From contig NZ_WNZY01000003.1 in NCBI RefSeq assembly GCF_009725205.1, positions 186,001 through 250,000 on the forward strand: DNA of 64,000 nt, written 5' to 3'. Each line of letters begins with the position of its first letter. Positions within the stretch are counted from its first letter, which is position 1. Under the pieces are notes generated by a model. It had not been told where the DNA came from, searched no databases, and was given only the letters and a program-made list of their open reading frames with translations. Source of the DNA: Paenibacillus timonensis (GTDB taxonomy: Bacteria > Bacillota > Bacilli > Paenibacillales > Paenibacillaceae). A program made the position numbers and the translations under genes. Positions 41,871 through 51,066 of this stretch are shown here, one piece after another.

Positions 41871-42371
41871 TTACTCCGGCTTCACCAAAAAGAGAGGCTG
41901 TCCGTATTCGACCATCTGCCCGTTTTCCACGAGGATGTCGATGATTTCGCCTTTGATTTCCGCCTCCAGCTCGTTCATCAGCTTCATCGCTTCAATGATG
42001 CAAACCGTCGTCTTCTCTCCGACCTTGTCGCCGATGTTTACGTAAGGTTGGGCTTCCGGTGACGAGGAACGATAGAACGTCCCAACCATCGGCGAAGCAA
42101 TGGTATGTAAGTTAGCTTCAGGCGCAGCGGAACGCGCGGCTTCCGTCGCTTGAGGAGCTGGCGTGGCTTCTTGGGCAACTGGCGCAGATACGGCGGCCGG
42201 AACAAATCCCGGAGCAGCCGCCGCCTGCATTGGCTGCACGTGAACGACTTCGCTCACCCCGTTCTTGCGGATGCACAAGCGAGCGCCTTCATTTTCGATT
42301 TCTAATTCATGCACGGACGTTTGGTCCAGCAGTTCGATCAATTCTTTTATTTCACTCAACTTAAACATATT
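41871..42371 (-). CDS. accB: Biotin carboxyl carrier protein
   Basis: A 166-residue protein. An N-terminal helical region is followed by an Ala/Pro-rich linker (about 60-90). The biotinyl domain contains PMVGTFYRSSSPEAQPY with the thumb typical of BCCP, and EAMKLMNE, whose Lys carries biotin. I chose ATG 42371, after GAAGGAGAGAGTG, over a 16-codon upstream extension. First gene of the accBC pair. Confidence 0.96.
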   Translation of the reverse strand, partial: NMFKLSEIKELIELLDQTSVHELEIENEGARLCIRKNGVSEVVHVQPMQAAAAPGFVPAAVSAPVAQEATPAPQATEAARSAAPEANLHTIASPMVGTFYRSSSPEAQPYVNIGDKVGEKTTVCIIEAMKLMNELEAEIKGEIIDILVENGQMVEYGQPLFLVKPE

Positions 42372-42463
42372 CTCACTCTCTCCTTCAGCTTTGTAGGAAA
42401 AGCCTTGGCCTTCAACCATAAGCCTTCTCGGCTCATAACTTTATGTATTATATCATAATCGAT

Positions 42464-42503
42464 CAAAATGGAAAGAGTCCAAGTTACCTCGGACTCTTCC
42501 CGC
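42464..42503 (-). terminator. spoIIIA operon terminator
   Basis: GGAAGAGTCC and GGACTCTTTCC form a 10-pair stem on the minus strand followed by ATTTTGATC. It lies 43 bases beyond spoIIIAH. Confidence 0.85.
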
Positions 42504-42545
42504 AATGGGAACCTATCGGTTCGCTATTAAATACGCAAGAAACCC

Positions 42546-43355
42546 TTATTGCGTCACGTATTGTACGCTGACTTTATCCTGGGATACGCCCAGTTCCTTG
42601 ATCACTAGGTCCATGATGCTTACGGCTTCTTTGGCCTCCATCTTCTCGCTCACGACGACGACTTTATATTTGTCGTCTGCTTCTTGTACGACGGCATTCG
42701 CATATTGTTGTTTCAATCTTTCCTCAATGTCGTAGATCTTCGCTTCCTTTTCTTCAAGAGCGCTTAATTCCTGTTGGGCCATCGCCGCGGCCTCCAGCGA
42801 TTCGTTCTCGCTAATCGCTTGCATCAGCTCTTCTTGCTTCTTCATGTTTTCCTGAGTACGGGCGAATTGGTAAGCATTTAGAGTGTCTGTGGAGGAGACG
42901 CCTTGGGCTTCCAGCTGACTCAACACATCCTCATCCGTCGCAGTTTGCTTCTGACCCTCTTCCGTAGCCGGGGTGCCTTCCGTAGCCTTACCGGTATCCG
43001 TCGTTTGAGCATCGCCGTTAGCGGCGGCATCGCTGTTAGCGGTAGCTTCCTCTTGCATCGCCGCGTCAGGCTTCTCGCTGTCTTCGTTCCCAACTGCTTG
43101 TTCCGTTTGATCCGCTGCAGCGGCATCATCTGTGATGACGCTGCTGTTTTCACTGCCATCCGTTGTCACTTCCGAGAGAATCACGTCATCTCCTGTCGCG
43201 TTTCCGCTCATCCCGTTATTGGTTGTACTCACTTGCTGTCCGTCGGTTGGCGTCGACGCCTGCGGACTGTCTTCCGTAAACAGATAATACGCAGATAAAA
43301 TGACCATCAAGCTCAGCATGGAAACCAGCCAAATCGTTTGTCTTTTGGATTTCAT
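42546..43355 (-). CDS. spoIIIAH: SpoIIIAH, feeding-tube/engulfment channel protein
   Basis: A 269-residue mother-cell protein. One membrane helix (residues 6-25), a long low-complexity Ala/Glu/Thr linker (about 30-140), then the YscJ/FliF-like ring-building domain (QFARTQENMKKQEELMQAI...). It pairs with SpoIIQ across the intermembrane space. I chose ATG 43355, after GAGGAGGAATCCCATT. The linker is longer than in B. subtilis (218 residues in total there). Last gene of spoIIIA. Confidence 0.95.
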   Translation of the reverse strand: MKSKRQTIWLVSMLSLMVILSAYYLFTEDSPQASTPTDGQQVSTTNNGMSGNATGDDVILSEVTTDGSENSSVITDDAAAADQTEQAVGNEDSEKPDAAMQEEATANSDAAANGDAQTTDTGKATEGTPATEEGQKQTATDEDVLSQLEAQGVSSTDTLNAYQFARTQENMKKQEELMQAISENESLEAAAMAQQELSALEEKEAKIYDIEERLKQQYANAVVQEADDKYKVVVVSEKMEAKEAVSIMDLVIKELGVSQDKVSVQYVTQ

Positions 43356-43414
43356 AATGGGATTCCTCCTCAAAATTTAAATGAACGAACTGCTACATGA
43401 TTCCGGTTGATCGA

Positions 43415-44062
43415 TTATTGAGATTGCTTGCGCGGGACGACGGAGATTCGGTATGCCGGTACGTTCAATCCCTTTTCAACGGCGTCTACGATCAAGCTTT
43501 TCACCGTTTTGTTCTCGGCTCCCCGGGCGACAACCAGCACGCCGCGAACCTTCGGTTTGATCTTCTTGGTGACGATCGGCTGCTCGCTGCCGGAAGCCTC
43601 ATAGGTGACGATCTCACCGTCCCGGGTATATTGGGTGATGTGCCGTTTACCTCCGTCCGCGTCGCTTTCTTCCGTTAACTCCTGTGAGTCTTTAACGTTG
43701 CGCTGAACCACGATTTCCTCCGTCGAATCGATCGTTACCAGCACGTCGACCGCACCAACGCCGACGATTTTCTCCAGGATCTCTTTCGTTTTGCCTTCGA
43801 GCGTCATTTCGATGCTGGTGAAATCATCGTCCCCCGCACCTCCCGCAAGTCCGGCCGAACCGGCGAGATCCTGCATCATCGGCGGCTCGCGGCTCCCCTC
43901 GCCGTTAGGCTCGAGCTGCTTTACATTTACGAAGGAATTGAACAGCATAATGGCAATCCCGACCAGCCCGAGGATCAGCAGCCAACGAAACGTACTTATG
44001 GTTTTTTTGCCTTCTGTTCCTCGGCCAAGCCATTGCTCCAGTTTCTTCAGCCATCCCGGCAC
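43415..44062 (-). CDS. spoIIIAG: SpoIIIAG, sporulation channel ring protein
   Basis: A 215-residue membrane protein. A short basic N-terminus, one membrane helix (about 25-45), and a ring-building domain with VGAVDVLVTIDSTEEIVVQRN and KVRGVLVVARGAENKTVK. It forms a large ring in the mother-cell membrane. The GTG at 44062 is 8 bases after GGAGG; a GTG 9 bases earlier is less likely. Confidence 0.95.
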   Translation of the reverse strand: MPGWLKKLEQWLGRGTEGKKTISTFRWLLILGLVGIAIMLFNSFVNVKQLEPNGEGSREPPMMQDLAGSAGLAGGAGDDDFTSIEMTLEGKTKEILEKIVGVGAVDVLVTIDSTEEIVVQRNVKDSQELTEESDADGGKRHITQYTRDGEIVTYEASGSEQPIVTKKIKPKVRGVLVVARGAENKTVKSLIVDAVEKGLNVPAYRISVVPRKQSQ

Positions 44063-44067
44063 TTTCT

Positions 44068-44901
44068 TCACCTCCCCGCATGATCTTCGCTTGGATTCAC
44101 GGCCCCGAGGACCGTTATTGCTTCTTTATCTACACCCCAGCTCTGCTGGAGCAGCTCTTCGATTTGCACAACCAGTTGGTTAGTCGCCGGCTTGCCCCCG
44201 GATTTCGCATTTGCCTCTGGGTCGGTTTCGCCCCCCGCTTCATCTCCGGAGCCGGCCATCGCCGCACTGCTTTGCGCTTCGTTCTGGCCTTCTGCGTCCC
44301 CGGCCTTGCCGGAATCTGTGTTGACGCTGATTTTTATTTTTTCCACCGGTGCGATCGATACCTCCGGCCCCCGTCCGGCTGCACCGGGAGCAGCGTCCCC
44401 TTCCGGCTTGACCTGCGCCATGACCACCTCAACGGAAGAGATAACCGGCTCAGCGGCAAGCGGATTTGTTGCGTTTGCTCCAGTCGGCGCTTTTACGGGT
44501 TCCGTTCTCAGCTTGACAGTGACCCGGTCCACCTGCTGTCCTGTCGACCGTTCGATTTGCTCCTTCATTTGCCTTGCCGCCTCCTCGCCCGCCCAAGCCA
44601 GCGCTTCGGACTCCTGCTTTTGCCTCAACTTCTCCCCTTGCTGCAGAATTACCTCCGTGCTTTGGCCCGCAGAATCGTTCCCCAGTCCGTCCCAACTGGT
44701 CGCAAACGCCGCCTCGAGCTGGTCCTTAGCATCTGCCGAGAAGAATCGCATGACCGGGGACAGCAGCGTCAGGAGGATCAGCAGGCTGACCACGAATTTG
44801 ACGTAGCGCTCCATCGCACGGTTGGGCAGCAGCAAATCGATAAATACCGCGATCAGCACGATAAAGATGATTTCTCTCAGCCACCCCGCCAGCCAGTCCA
44901 C
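44068..44901 (-). CDS. spoIIIAF: SpoIIIAF, sporulation channel protein
   Basis: A 277-residue protein with two N-terminal membrane helices (about 5-25 and 33-52, FIDLLLPNRAMERYVKFVVSLLILLTLLSPV) and a ring-building-motif domain. It is about 70 residues longer than the B. subtilis protein through an Ala/Gly/Glu-rich central insertion (about 185-235). It lies between AE and AG. Confidence 0.94.
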   Translation of the reverse strand: MDWLAGWLREIIFIVLIAVFIDLLLPNRAMERYVKFVVSLLILLTLLSPVMRFFSADAKDQLEAAFATSWDGLGNDSAGQSTEVILQQGEKLRQKQESEALAWAGEEAARQMKEQIERSTGQQVDRVTVKLRTEPVKAPTGANATNPLAAEPVISSVEVVMAQVKPEGDAAPGAAGRGPEVSIAPVEKIKISVNTDSGKAGDAEGQNEAQSSAAMAGSGDEAGGETDPEANAKSGGKPATNQLVVQIEELLQQSWGVDKEAITVLGAVNPSEDHAGR

Positions 44902-44944
44902 GCATGATCACCACCCCTTATGAAATCGTTCTTGTCCCCCGGCG

Positions 44945-46141
44945 TTACCTCATCATGACGGTGATGTTCCCCGCGGTCAGCATAATCGTGATGGCCAGAA
45001 AGAACATCATCCCCACCGCGGCCAGGGCGGCGAAAACATACAGCATGCTCTTGCCGATCGTCTCCAGGCAAGTGATAACCGGGGAATCGCCAAGCGGCTG
45101 CATGACCGCGGCTGCCAGGTTAAAGATCAGCGCCAGCGTGATGATTTTGATTGCCGGAAAGGCGCAGAGGAACAGCAGGATAATGACCCCCACGAGGCCG
45201 ATGGAATTCTTGACCAGCAGGGAGGCGGAGATGACCGTGTCCGTGGCGTCCGCGAACACTTTGCCGACGACAGGGACGAAGTTGCCGGTCAAGTACTTGG
45301 CCGTCCGCAGGGTAACTCCGTCCGCCACCGATCCGGCGATACCTTTCACGGAGATCACGCCGAGGAAGATGGTGAGCAGAACTCCCAGTAAAGCCATGCT
45401 CACCGTTCGGAGCAGATTGGCCAATTGGGTCAGCTTATACTTGTCGGATAAGGAGCTTACGATGTGCAGCACGGCCGAGAAGAACAACAGCGGGAACACC
45501 ACCGTATGCACCGCCGTCCCCACCGCATGGACCATAAACACCACCAACGGGTGGGTCACCGTCACCGTCACCGCATTGCCCAGGGAGGCCAGCAGCGTGA
45601 ACAGCAGCGGCACCATCGCCATCATGAAGTCGATCATCCCGCTGATCGCATTCGTGGCATACGTAATCGCGACATGGAAGCTGTTGATCGCAAGCACCAG
45701 AATCACCATGTAGCAAATTGAGTATGCGACCTTGCTGACCTGCTTGCGTTCGAACGCCGTTTGCAACGTCTCCAGAATCATGCTGAAGATGGAGAGCAGC
45801 ACGATGGTCACCAGAATGTGCCCGTTATACAGCACTTCGTGCCACATATACCGCATCAGGCCGCTTAGCCCCGACTTTAGACTGAAGCTTTGATCCTGTT
45901 GCAAGAGCATATCCATGAAGGATGGAACCTTCTGATCCGGAAAAAATCCGCCGTACTCCTTCATCAACTGCTGCCAATACGTTTCGACCTGATCGGTGGG
46001 AAGCTCCTCGGCCTGCCGCTGGATCCAGTTGTCTCCTTCCCCTTCGGCGGAGGCGATGACGGGCATGTACCAAAACAGCAGGATCCCGAGGAAGATCAAG
46101 AGCAGCGTAGGGCCGCGCCATCGTTCATTCGTAGCGAGCAT
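44945..46141 (-). CDS. spoIIIAE: SpoIIIAE, polytopic sporulation membrane protein
   Basis: A 398-residue polytopic membrane protein with a cleavable or anchoring N-terminus and about seven hydrophobic spans from residue 100 onward (MSIF..., MVILVLAINSF, GMIDFMMAMVPLLFTLLAS). It is the export-gate-like component of the SpoIIIA channel. The size matches the family. Confidence 0.95.
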   Translation of the reverse strand: MLATNERWRGPTLLLIFLGILLFWYMPVIASAEGEGDNWIQRQAEELPTDQVETYWQQLMKEYGGFFPDQKVPSFMDMLLQQDQSFSLKSGLSGLMRYMWHEVLYNGHILVTIVLLSIFSMILETLQTAFERKQVSKVAYSICYMVILVLAINSFHVAITYATNAISGMIDFMMAMVPLLFTLLASLGNAVTVTVTHPLVVFMVHAVGTAVHTVVFPLLFFSAVLHIVSSLSDKYKLTQLANLLRTVSMALLGVLLTIFLGVISVKGIAGSVADGVTLRTAKYLTGNFVPVVGKVFADATDTVISASLLVKNSIGLVGVIILLFLCAFPAIKIITLALIFNLAAAVMQPLGDSPVITCLETIGKSMLYVFAALAAVGMMFFLAITIMLTAGNITVMMR

Positions 46142-46176
46142 AAGTCCTTCTCCCCAATCTGATGCAATGCAGTCTG

Positions 46177-46566
46177 CTAAGCCGGCAACAGCTTGATGAC
46201 CGTTTCGATAATAATGCTGATGATCGGAATGGCAAGCGCCATGATCAGCACTTTCCCCGCCATTTCGATTTTGCTGGCGATGCTCTCCTGCCCGGCATCC
46301 CGGACGATCTGGGCGCCGAACTCGGCGATGTAGGCGATGCCGATAATTTTCAGAATCGTCTTCAGATAAATCATCTGGACGCCGGATTTCTCCGCCAGAT
46401 CCTCCAGCACCTCGATGATCCCGCCGATTTTGCCGATCAGATACAGAAAAATCAGAACGCCCGTACTTGCAGCGATGAGGAAAGCGAACATCGGCTTTTG
46501 TTCCTTGACGACCAGGACCAGCACGGTTGCGATCAGCCCGAGGCCTACAATTTGGATGATTTCCAC
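46177..46566 (-). CDS. spoIIIAD: SpoIIIAD
   Basis: A 129-residue protein with three to four membrane spans and the family sequence IIQIVGLGLIATVLVLVVKEQKP, GKIGGIIEVLEDLAEKSG, IVRDAGQESIASKIEMAGK. It is part of the SpoIIIA channel, 11 bases downstream of AC. Confidence 0.95.
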   Translation of the reverse strand: MEIIQIVGLGLIATVLVLVVKEQKPMFAFLIAASTGVLIFLYLIGKIGGIIEVLEDLAEKSGVQMIYLKTILKIIGIAYIAEFGAQIVRDAGQESIASKIEMAGKVLIMALAIPIISIIIETVIKLLPA

Positions 46567-46577
46567 GGAGCGCTCAC

Positions 46578-46781
46578 CTACTGGAATAAGAAGATCGATT
46601 TGATTTCCTGAAACAGACTGTCAAGCAGCCGGATGACCATAAACAGGACGACTACGAACCCGATCAGCGTCACCCAATGCGCCATGTCTTCTTTGCCCAT
46701 CTGCTTCAACACCGTATGAATCATGGCGATAATGATACCGATGCCCGCAATCTGAAAAATGGCGTTCACTTCTATGTTCAT
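46578..46781 (-). CDS. spoIIIAC: SpoIIIAC
   Basis: A 67-residue protein with two membrane spans (IFQIAGIGIIIAMIHTVLKQ and VTLIGFVVVLFMVIRLL), the full-length size of the family. It resembles the N-terminal part of SpoIIIAD. Confidence 0.95.
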   Translation of the reverse strand: MNIEVNAIFQIAGIGIIIAMIHTVLKQMGKEDMAHWVTLIGFVVVLFMVIRLLDSLFQEIKSIFLFQ

Positions 46782-46841
46782 TGATTTGGCACCTCACTAA
46801 CGATTTCACAGGCGACAATCAGCCGTGGAGGGAAATGGTAT

Positions 46842-47360
46842 TCAGTAGAACAAAATGACGATGAACGCTCCGCACAAAAGACCCAAGCTTCGATACATTT
46901 TTTCATAGCGGGCTTGTTCTTCCCGTGCCGCAGATTCCTCGCTTTCCAGCTGTCGCACCGCCGTGGCCAGGTGACCCAATTGGTCCTTCCGGTCGCTTGT
47001 CCCGAGCGTCAAGCTAAGCTGCCGGATGACCTCCTGCTCGGGTGCCTTCATCGCGGTATATATCCACAGCTTCATCACGGCTTGCTCCAGGCTTTCTTGG
47101 GCGGTTAGCGGATGGGCAGCGCTCATATTGTCCGCCGCAGTCACGAAGATCGCCCGGATTGGCTCTCCGCTTTGCTCGCCGATTCTGCGAAGCGCATCCG
47201 GCAGCGGGGTAAAGCCGTACATGATCTCGGTCTCGAGCCGCCTCAAGGCAAGGATCAGCCGCCGAATTTGGCTAGGCCGGGCGGCGAATTGCCTGGCCTG
47301 CAGCCAACCTGCCAAGGTGGCGGTCAGCAGGACGAGCGCAGCTCCAAACATCTTAAGCAT
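46842..47360 (-). CDS. spoIIIAB: SpoIIIAB
   Basis: A 172-residue protein with a membrane span at each end (residues 3-20 and 155-171). The middle is a helical domain beginning RPSQIRRLILALRRLETEIMYG, similar to type II secretion F-domain pieces. The ATG at 47360 overlaps the spoIIIAA 3' end by 8 bases and fits the family's 171-residue length; the much longer upstream frame is spurious. Confidence 0.95.
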   Translation of the reverse strand: MLKMFGAALVLLTATLAGWLQARQFAARPSQIRRLILALRRLETEIMYGFTPLPDALRRIGEQSGEPIRAIFVTAADNMSAAHPLTAQESLEQAVMKLWIYTAMKAPEQEVIRQLSLTLGTSDRKDQLGHLATAVRQLESEESAAREEQARYEKMYRSLGLLCGAFIVILFY

Positions 47361-48351
47361 GCTCTTCCCTGCCTTTCCAGCTCGGGGCGGCTGCCGGGAT
47401 CCCTCGGCGTTTGCCATCCCACAGCTTGAATGCCAGTCCCTTGTCCGTCCTTGCGAGCACCGCGTACATCTGGAAGAAGGAACTCTCCGCCAGCTTGGAC
47501 AACGCCGGACGAGCGCCCAGATCATCCACGCTTGACCCGTGCGCCGTGGCAATCACCCGCACGCCGGCGTGCAGCGCTTCGGCTAAAGCCTCGGCGTCCT
47601 CCGGCCGCCCGATCTCGTCGACGATCAGCACGTCTGGCGACATCGAGCGAATCATCATCATGATTCCCTCGGCTTTTGGGCAGCCGTCCATCACATCGGT
47701 GCGCGGACCCACGTCGAAGCCGGGCACGCCCCGCTTGCTGCCGGCGATCTCCGAGCGCTCGTCGATGACCGCGACCTTCAGCCCCGGCCAACCCGCCTCG
47801 GGGTGCCCCCAGGTTCCGTTGCTGATCTGTCGGGCCAAATCGCGAATCAACGTCGTTTTACCTTGTTGCGGTGGCGACAGGATCAAGGTGTGTTGCACCG
47901 TCTTGTGCTTGAAGTCCAGCAGCTTGGGCAGGATCGGATCCGCGATGCCTCGAATCTCTCGGGCAATCCGCACATTAAACCCGCTGATATCGCGCAAGTG
48001 CTCAACCCTTCCTCCGCTTAACAGGGTTCTGCCAGCCAGTCCGATGCGATGGCCGCCGGCTATTGTGATAAACCCTTTGCGAAGCTCTTCCTCCATCGTG
48101 TAAAGCGAATGGTTGGTGATGAGATCAAGCAGGCGGTTGCCGTCCTGCTTACTCGGCTTGTATGCGGTGTCCGGATTCCTCGTCATCTCCCCATCGGGTG
48201 AAAGAAAAAAGTAGCGGCCGCCCGCATTAATCTCTAATGGACGTCCCTCGCGAATGCGGATTTCTTCCAAACCCGGAAAGATAGAGGGCGGGAGCTTCAG
48301 CAGCAAGGCCCGGAGATTGTCGGGAAATACGGTCAACCAACTCGGGTTCAT
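47353..48351 (-). CDS. spoIIIAA: SpoIIIAA ATPase
   Basis: A 332-residue AAA/secretion-type ATPase that powers the SpoIIIA channel. Walker A is LSPPQQGKTTLIRDLAR, Walker B LIVDEIGRPEDAEAL, and a conserved VIDERSEIAG follows the P-loop. I chose ATG 48351, after GGGGGTACGCCT; 13 more codons upstream are open. It is the first gene of the spoIIIAA-AH operon, expected to be sigma-E driven. Confidence 0.95.
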   Translation of the reverse strand: MNPSWLTVFPDNLRALLLKLPPSIFPGLEEIRIREGRPLEINAGGRYFFLSPDGEMTRNPDTAYKPSKQDGNRLLDLITNHSLYTMEEELRKGFITIAGGHRIGLAGRTLLSGGRVEHLRDISGFNVRIAREIRGIADPILPKLLDFKHKTVQHTLILSPPQQGKTTLIRDLARQISNGTWGHPEAGWPGLKVAVIDERSEIAGSKRGVPGFDVGPRTDVMDGCPKAEGIMMMIRSMSPDVLIVDEIGRPEDAEALAEALHAGVRVIATAHGSSVDDLGARPALSKLAESSFFQMYAVLARTDKGLAFKLWDGKRRGIPAAAPSWKGREEHA

Positions 48352-48477
48352 AGGCGTACCCCCAAAACTCTTACTTTCATGCATGTCCATACCGTCTAAT
48401 GCTTTCTCTTAATTGGATTGTTTTTTGCTATATCACATGTGTATGCTTGTACTTTGCCATTATGCTAGGGAAATCTA

Positions 48478-48744
48478 TCATTTCTTTAAAATACCGATTA
48501 AGAGACATGTCACCCCGCAGCCGATCCATACCATCTTCCCCCACGACAGCTTGTCGGCCATGCCGGCCAGTCCGATGGATGTAGTGACGAGCAGAATCGT
48601 CGGTCCAACGAACGCGAGCGCCGAATTGACGGCAAGTGCCTTGTCCACTCTGCCCAGCTTCAGCATGAGCAATGCAGCAAGGATTTCGATCGTTCCCGAG
48701 AAGATGCGCAGGGCTGCCATGCTGGTCACAAATTTATCAAGCAT
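48478..48744 (-). CDS. yqhV: YqhV/DUF2619 membrane protein
   Basis: An 88-residue protein with three membrane spans (SMAALRIFSGTIEILAALLML, ALAFVGPTILLVTTSIGLAG, WIGCGVTCLLIGIL). It matches YqhV, which sits just upstream of spoIIIAA in B. subtilis; a sporulation link is inferred from order. The ATG has a GGAGGTACTT site. Confidence 0.88.
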   Translation of the reverse strand: MLDKFVTSMAALRIFSGTIEILAALLMLKLGRVDKALAVNSALAFVGPTILLVTTSIGLAGMADKLSWGKMVWIGCGVTCLLIGILKK

Positions 48745-48805
48745 AAGTACCTCCTTCTTGTCCCATCTGTTCTCTTAACGATATGCCCGAATATCTCTAT
48801 TTATT

Positions 48806-48845
48806 AAAAAAAAATCCCCCGAAGCCATAGCTTCAGGGGATTCCC
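48806..48845 (-). terminator. lysC terminator
   Basis: CCCCTGAAGC-tatg-GCTTCGGGGG followed by ATTTTTTTTT on the minus strand. Confidence 0.9.
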
Positions 48846-48883
48846 ATTTTTCGCGTTTGATATGTTCTGTGGGTTATGCGGGT

Positions 48884-50137
48884 TTAGCGGCGATCCTGCG
48901 GCCCGCCAACAAAAGCGGTGCTTTCCGCATCCAGGCCGTATGCCGTATGCAATGCGGTTACAACCTCGTTCAGCTTACTTCCTTCGATCACGCAGGACAC
49001 CTTGATTTCCGAGGTGCTGACCATGACGATATTAACGCCTTGCTTCGAGATGACGTCGAACATCTGTGCTGCGACGCCCGGATGGCTAACCATGCCGGCG
49101 CCTACGATCGACACTTTCACGAGCCCTTCCTCGGAAGTTACCTTCTCATAAGGCAACTCGCCGCGGATGCCTTCCAGTACCTTCACTGCATTGTCGCAAT
49201 CGGACAAGGCCACCGTAAAGGAGAAGTCCGCTTTGCCGTCCGTTACGCCGCTTTGAACGATGATGTCCACGTCGATTTTCGCAGCAGCCAGAGAACCAAA
49301 CACCTTGGCCAGCACGCCGGGCACATGCGACACGCCCATGATGCTGATCCGCGCCACGTTTTTATCATAAGCGATCCCGCTCACTACCACACCTTGTTCC
49401 ATATTGACTTCCTCCTTCACGACCGTACCTTCATGATAGTTAAAGCTGGAGCGAACCACGAGCCGAACCTTGTTGTGCTTCGCATATTCCACCGCGCGAG
49501 GATGCAGGACCGCCGCACCTAGGTTCGCAAGCTCAAGCATTTCGTCATACGAGATTTCGTTCAGCTTGCGGGCGTTCTTCACGATCCGCGGGTCGGTGGA
49601 ATACACGCCGTCCACGTCCGTATAAATCTCGCAATAATCCGCTCCCGTCGCCGCGGCCAGGGCCACCGCCGTCGTGTCGGAACCGCCGCGCCCAAACGTG
49701 GTGATCTCCCCGTCCTCCGTCATGCCCTGGAAGCCGGCAACGATGACGATATGACCTTCGTCCAGCGATTTCAACACCCGCTCCGGTTGAATCTCGGTAA
49801 TCCGGGCTCTGCCGTGCTCCGCCTCCGTGCGGAAGCCAGCCTGCCAGCCCGTATAGGAAACGGCTTTAGCGCCAAGCGCGTCGATGGCCATCGCCAACAA
49901 CGCGATGGAGATTTGCTCGCCGGTCGTCATCAACATATCCATTTCCCGCAAAGGCGGATTTTGATTCAGCTGTTTGGCCTGATCAATCAAATCATCCGTC
50001 GTGTCGCCCATCGCGGAGACAACAACCATTACTTGATGCCCTTCCTGCTGTTTTTCCACAACGCGCCGGGCGACGCGCTGCATACGCTCCGTATCGCCTA
50101 CGGAGCTACCTCCAAATTTCATCACGTATAAAGCCAA
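48884..50137 (-). CDS. lysC: Aspartate kinase (monofunctional, two ACT domains)
   Basis: A 417-residue aspartokinase making aspartyl phosphate for Lys, Met, Thr and diaminopimelate. Kinase motifs are VMKFGGSSVGDTERM, TTGEQISIALLAMA and FGRGGSDTTAVALAAATGADYCEIYTD (split across the text). Tandem ACT domains (about 265-410) provide end-product control. No lysine riboswitch is visible upstream. It lies between yqhV and efp rather than at the typical B. subtilis lysC site, so which isoenzyme it is remains open. Confidence 0.93.
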   Translation of the reverse strand: MALYVMKFGGSSVGDTERMQRVARRVVEKQQEGHQVMVVVSAMGDTTDDLIDQAKQLNQNPPLREMDMLMTTGEQISIALLAMAIDALGAKAVSYTGWQAGFRTEAEHGRARITEIQPERVLKSLDEGHIVIVAGFQGMTEDGEITTFGRGGSDTTAVALAAATGADYCEIYTDVDGVYSTDPRIVKNARKLNEISYDEMLELANLGAAVLHPRAVEYAKHNKVRLVVRSSFNYHEGTVVKEEVNMEQGVVVSGIAYDKNVARISIMGVSHVPGVLAKVFGSLAAAKIDVDIIVQSGVTDGKADFSFTVALSDCDNAVKVLEGIRGELPYEKVTSEEGLVKVSIVGAGMVSHPGVAAQMFDVISKQGVNIVMVSTSEIKVSCVIEGSKLNEVVTALHTAYGLDAESTAFVGGPQDRR

Positions 50138-50253
50138 GTCAGACCCTCCCTAATGGTGCTCCGAATTGGAGCGTTCAGCCCATTAAATCCAGTAACGCTT
50201 TAAACCAGTATAATACGAAAGCCCCGAAGTTCGTCAATGGTTTTGCGGATATT

Positions 50254-50294
50254 AACAAAAATTCCTCCACCCAGGTCAGGTGGAGGATACCGCT
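50254..50294 (-). terminator. efp terminator
   Basis: CCTCCACC-tgacct-GGGTGGAGG followed by AATTTTTGTT on the minus strand. Confidence 0.85.
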
Positions 50295-50350
50295 TGATGG
50301 ACAAGACCCCGCCTGAAGCAGAGCCTTGTACCAAACAACCGCAGGGAATT

Positions 50351-50908
50351 CTATGCCCGCGAGATGTATTTGCCTTCGCGTGTATCGATGAGGAGCACAT
50401 CATCTTCGTTAATGAAGAGCGGAACTTGAACGTTCAAGCCGGTTTCGACTTTCGCGTTTTTGGTTGCGCCGGTAGCCGTGTTCCCTTTGATCCCCGGTTC
50501 GGTTTCAATTACCTTCAGCTCGACGCTGTTCGGCAGGTTGATCCCGAGAATTTCGCCTTGGTAGCTGACGATCTTGACGTTCATGTTTTCTCTCAGGAAG
50601 TTCAGCTCCCACTCCAGTTGATCCGAAGTCAACGAGAACTGATCATAAGTTTCGTTATCCATGAACGTATGCTCTTGGCCGCTGGCATACAAGTATTGCA
50701 CGTCGCGGTTTTCAATCATCGCCCGGCCAATCGTTTCACCGGCGCGGAATGTTTTTTCCACCGTGTTGCCGTTACGCAGGTTTTTCAGCTTGGAGCGGAC
50801 GAACGCCGCGCCTTTCCCCGGTTTTACGTGTTGGAACTCCAACACCGTATAAATGTCGCCGTCCACCTCGACGGTCAAGCCTGTTTTAAAATCGTTTACT
50901 GAAATCAC
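50351..50908 (-). CDS. efp: Elongation factor P
   Basis: A 185-residue translation factor relieving stalls at polyproline. Three OB-like domains: the KOW-like N-domain with the loop [16 protein letters not shown], whose Lys32-region tip reaches the peptidyl-transferase centre, and a C-terminal domain ending [13 protein letters not shown]. The start ATG follows GAGGAGGTACTTTTG. It is downstream of papA, as in B. subtilis. Confidence 0.98.
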   Translation of the reverse strand: MISVNDFKTGLTVEVDGDIYTVLEFQHVKPGKGAAFVRSKLKNLRNGNTVEKTFRAGETIGRAMIENRDVQYLYASGQEHTFMDNETYDQFSLTSDQLEWELNFLRENMNVKIVSYQGEILGINLPNSVELKVIETEPGIKGNTATGATKNAKVETGLNVQVPLFINEDDVLLIDTREGKYISRA

Positions 50909-51066
50909 AAAAGTACCTCCTCAAGTGGGTTAACATCTCTATTAAAATTGAAAAATACCCAAAATTCAAGCGGCCAACGTAAGCTGCTGTTTCCCCCAAC
51001 CTTGGAGTCCCTGCGAAACCACGTACAGCCGGGTGCCGGCTACATTAAACCGTCGTCACCCTTATT

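Noticed and set aside
45464-45721. A His/Arg/Gln-rich frame opposite spoIIIAE
   Set aside because: Shadow of a membrane-protein gene; composition is an artefact of the complementary strand.
50138-50350. A lysine riboswitch for the aspartate kinase gene
   Set aside because: The gap is short, contains the efp terminator, and shows none of the conserved L-box segments.
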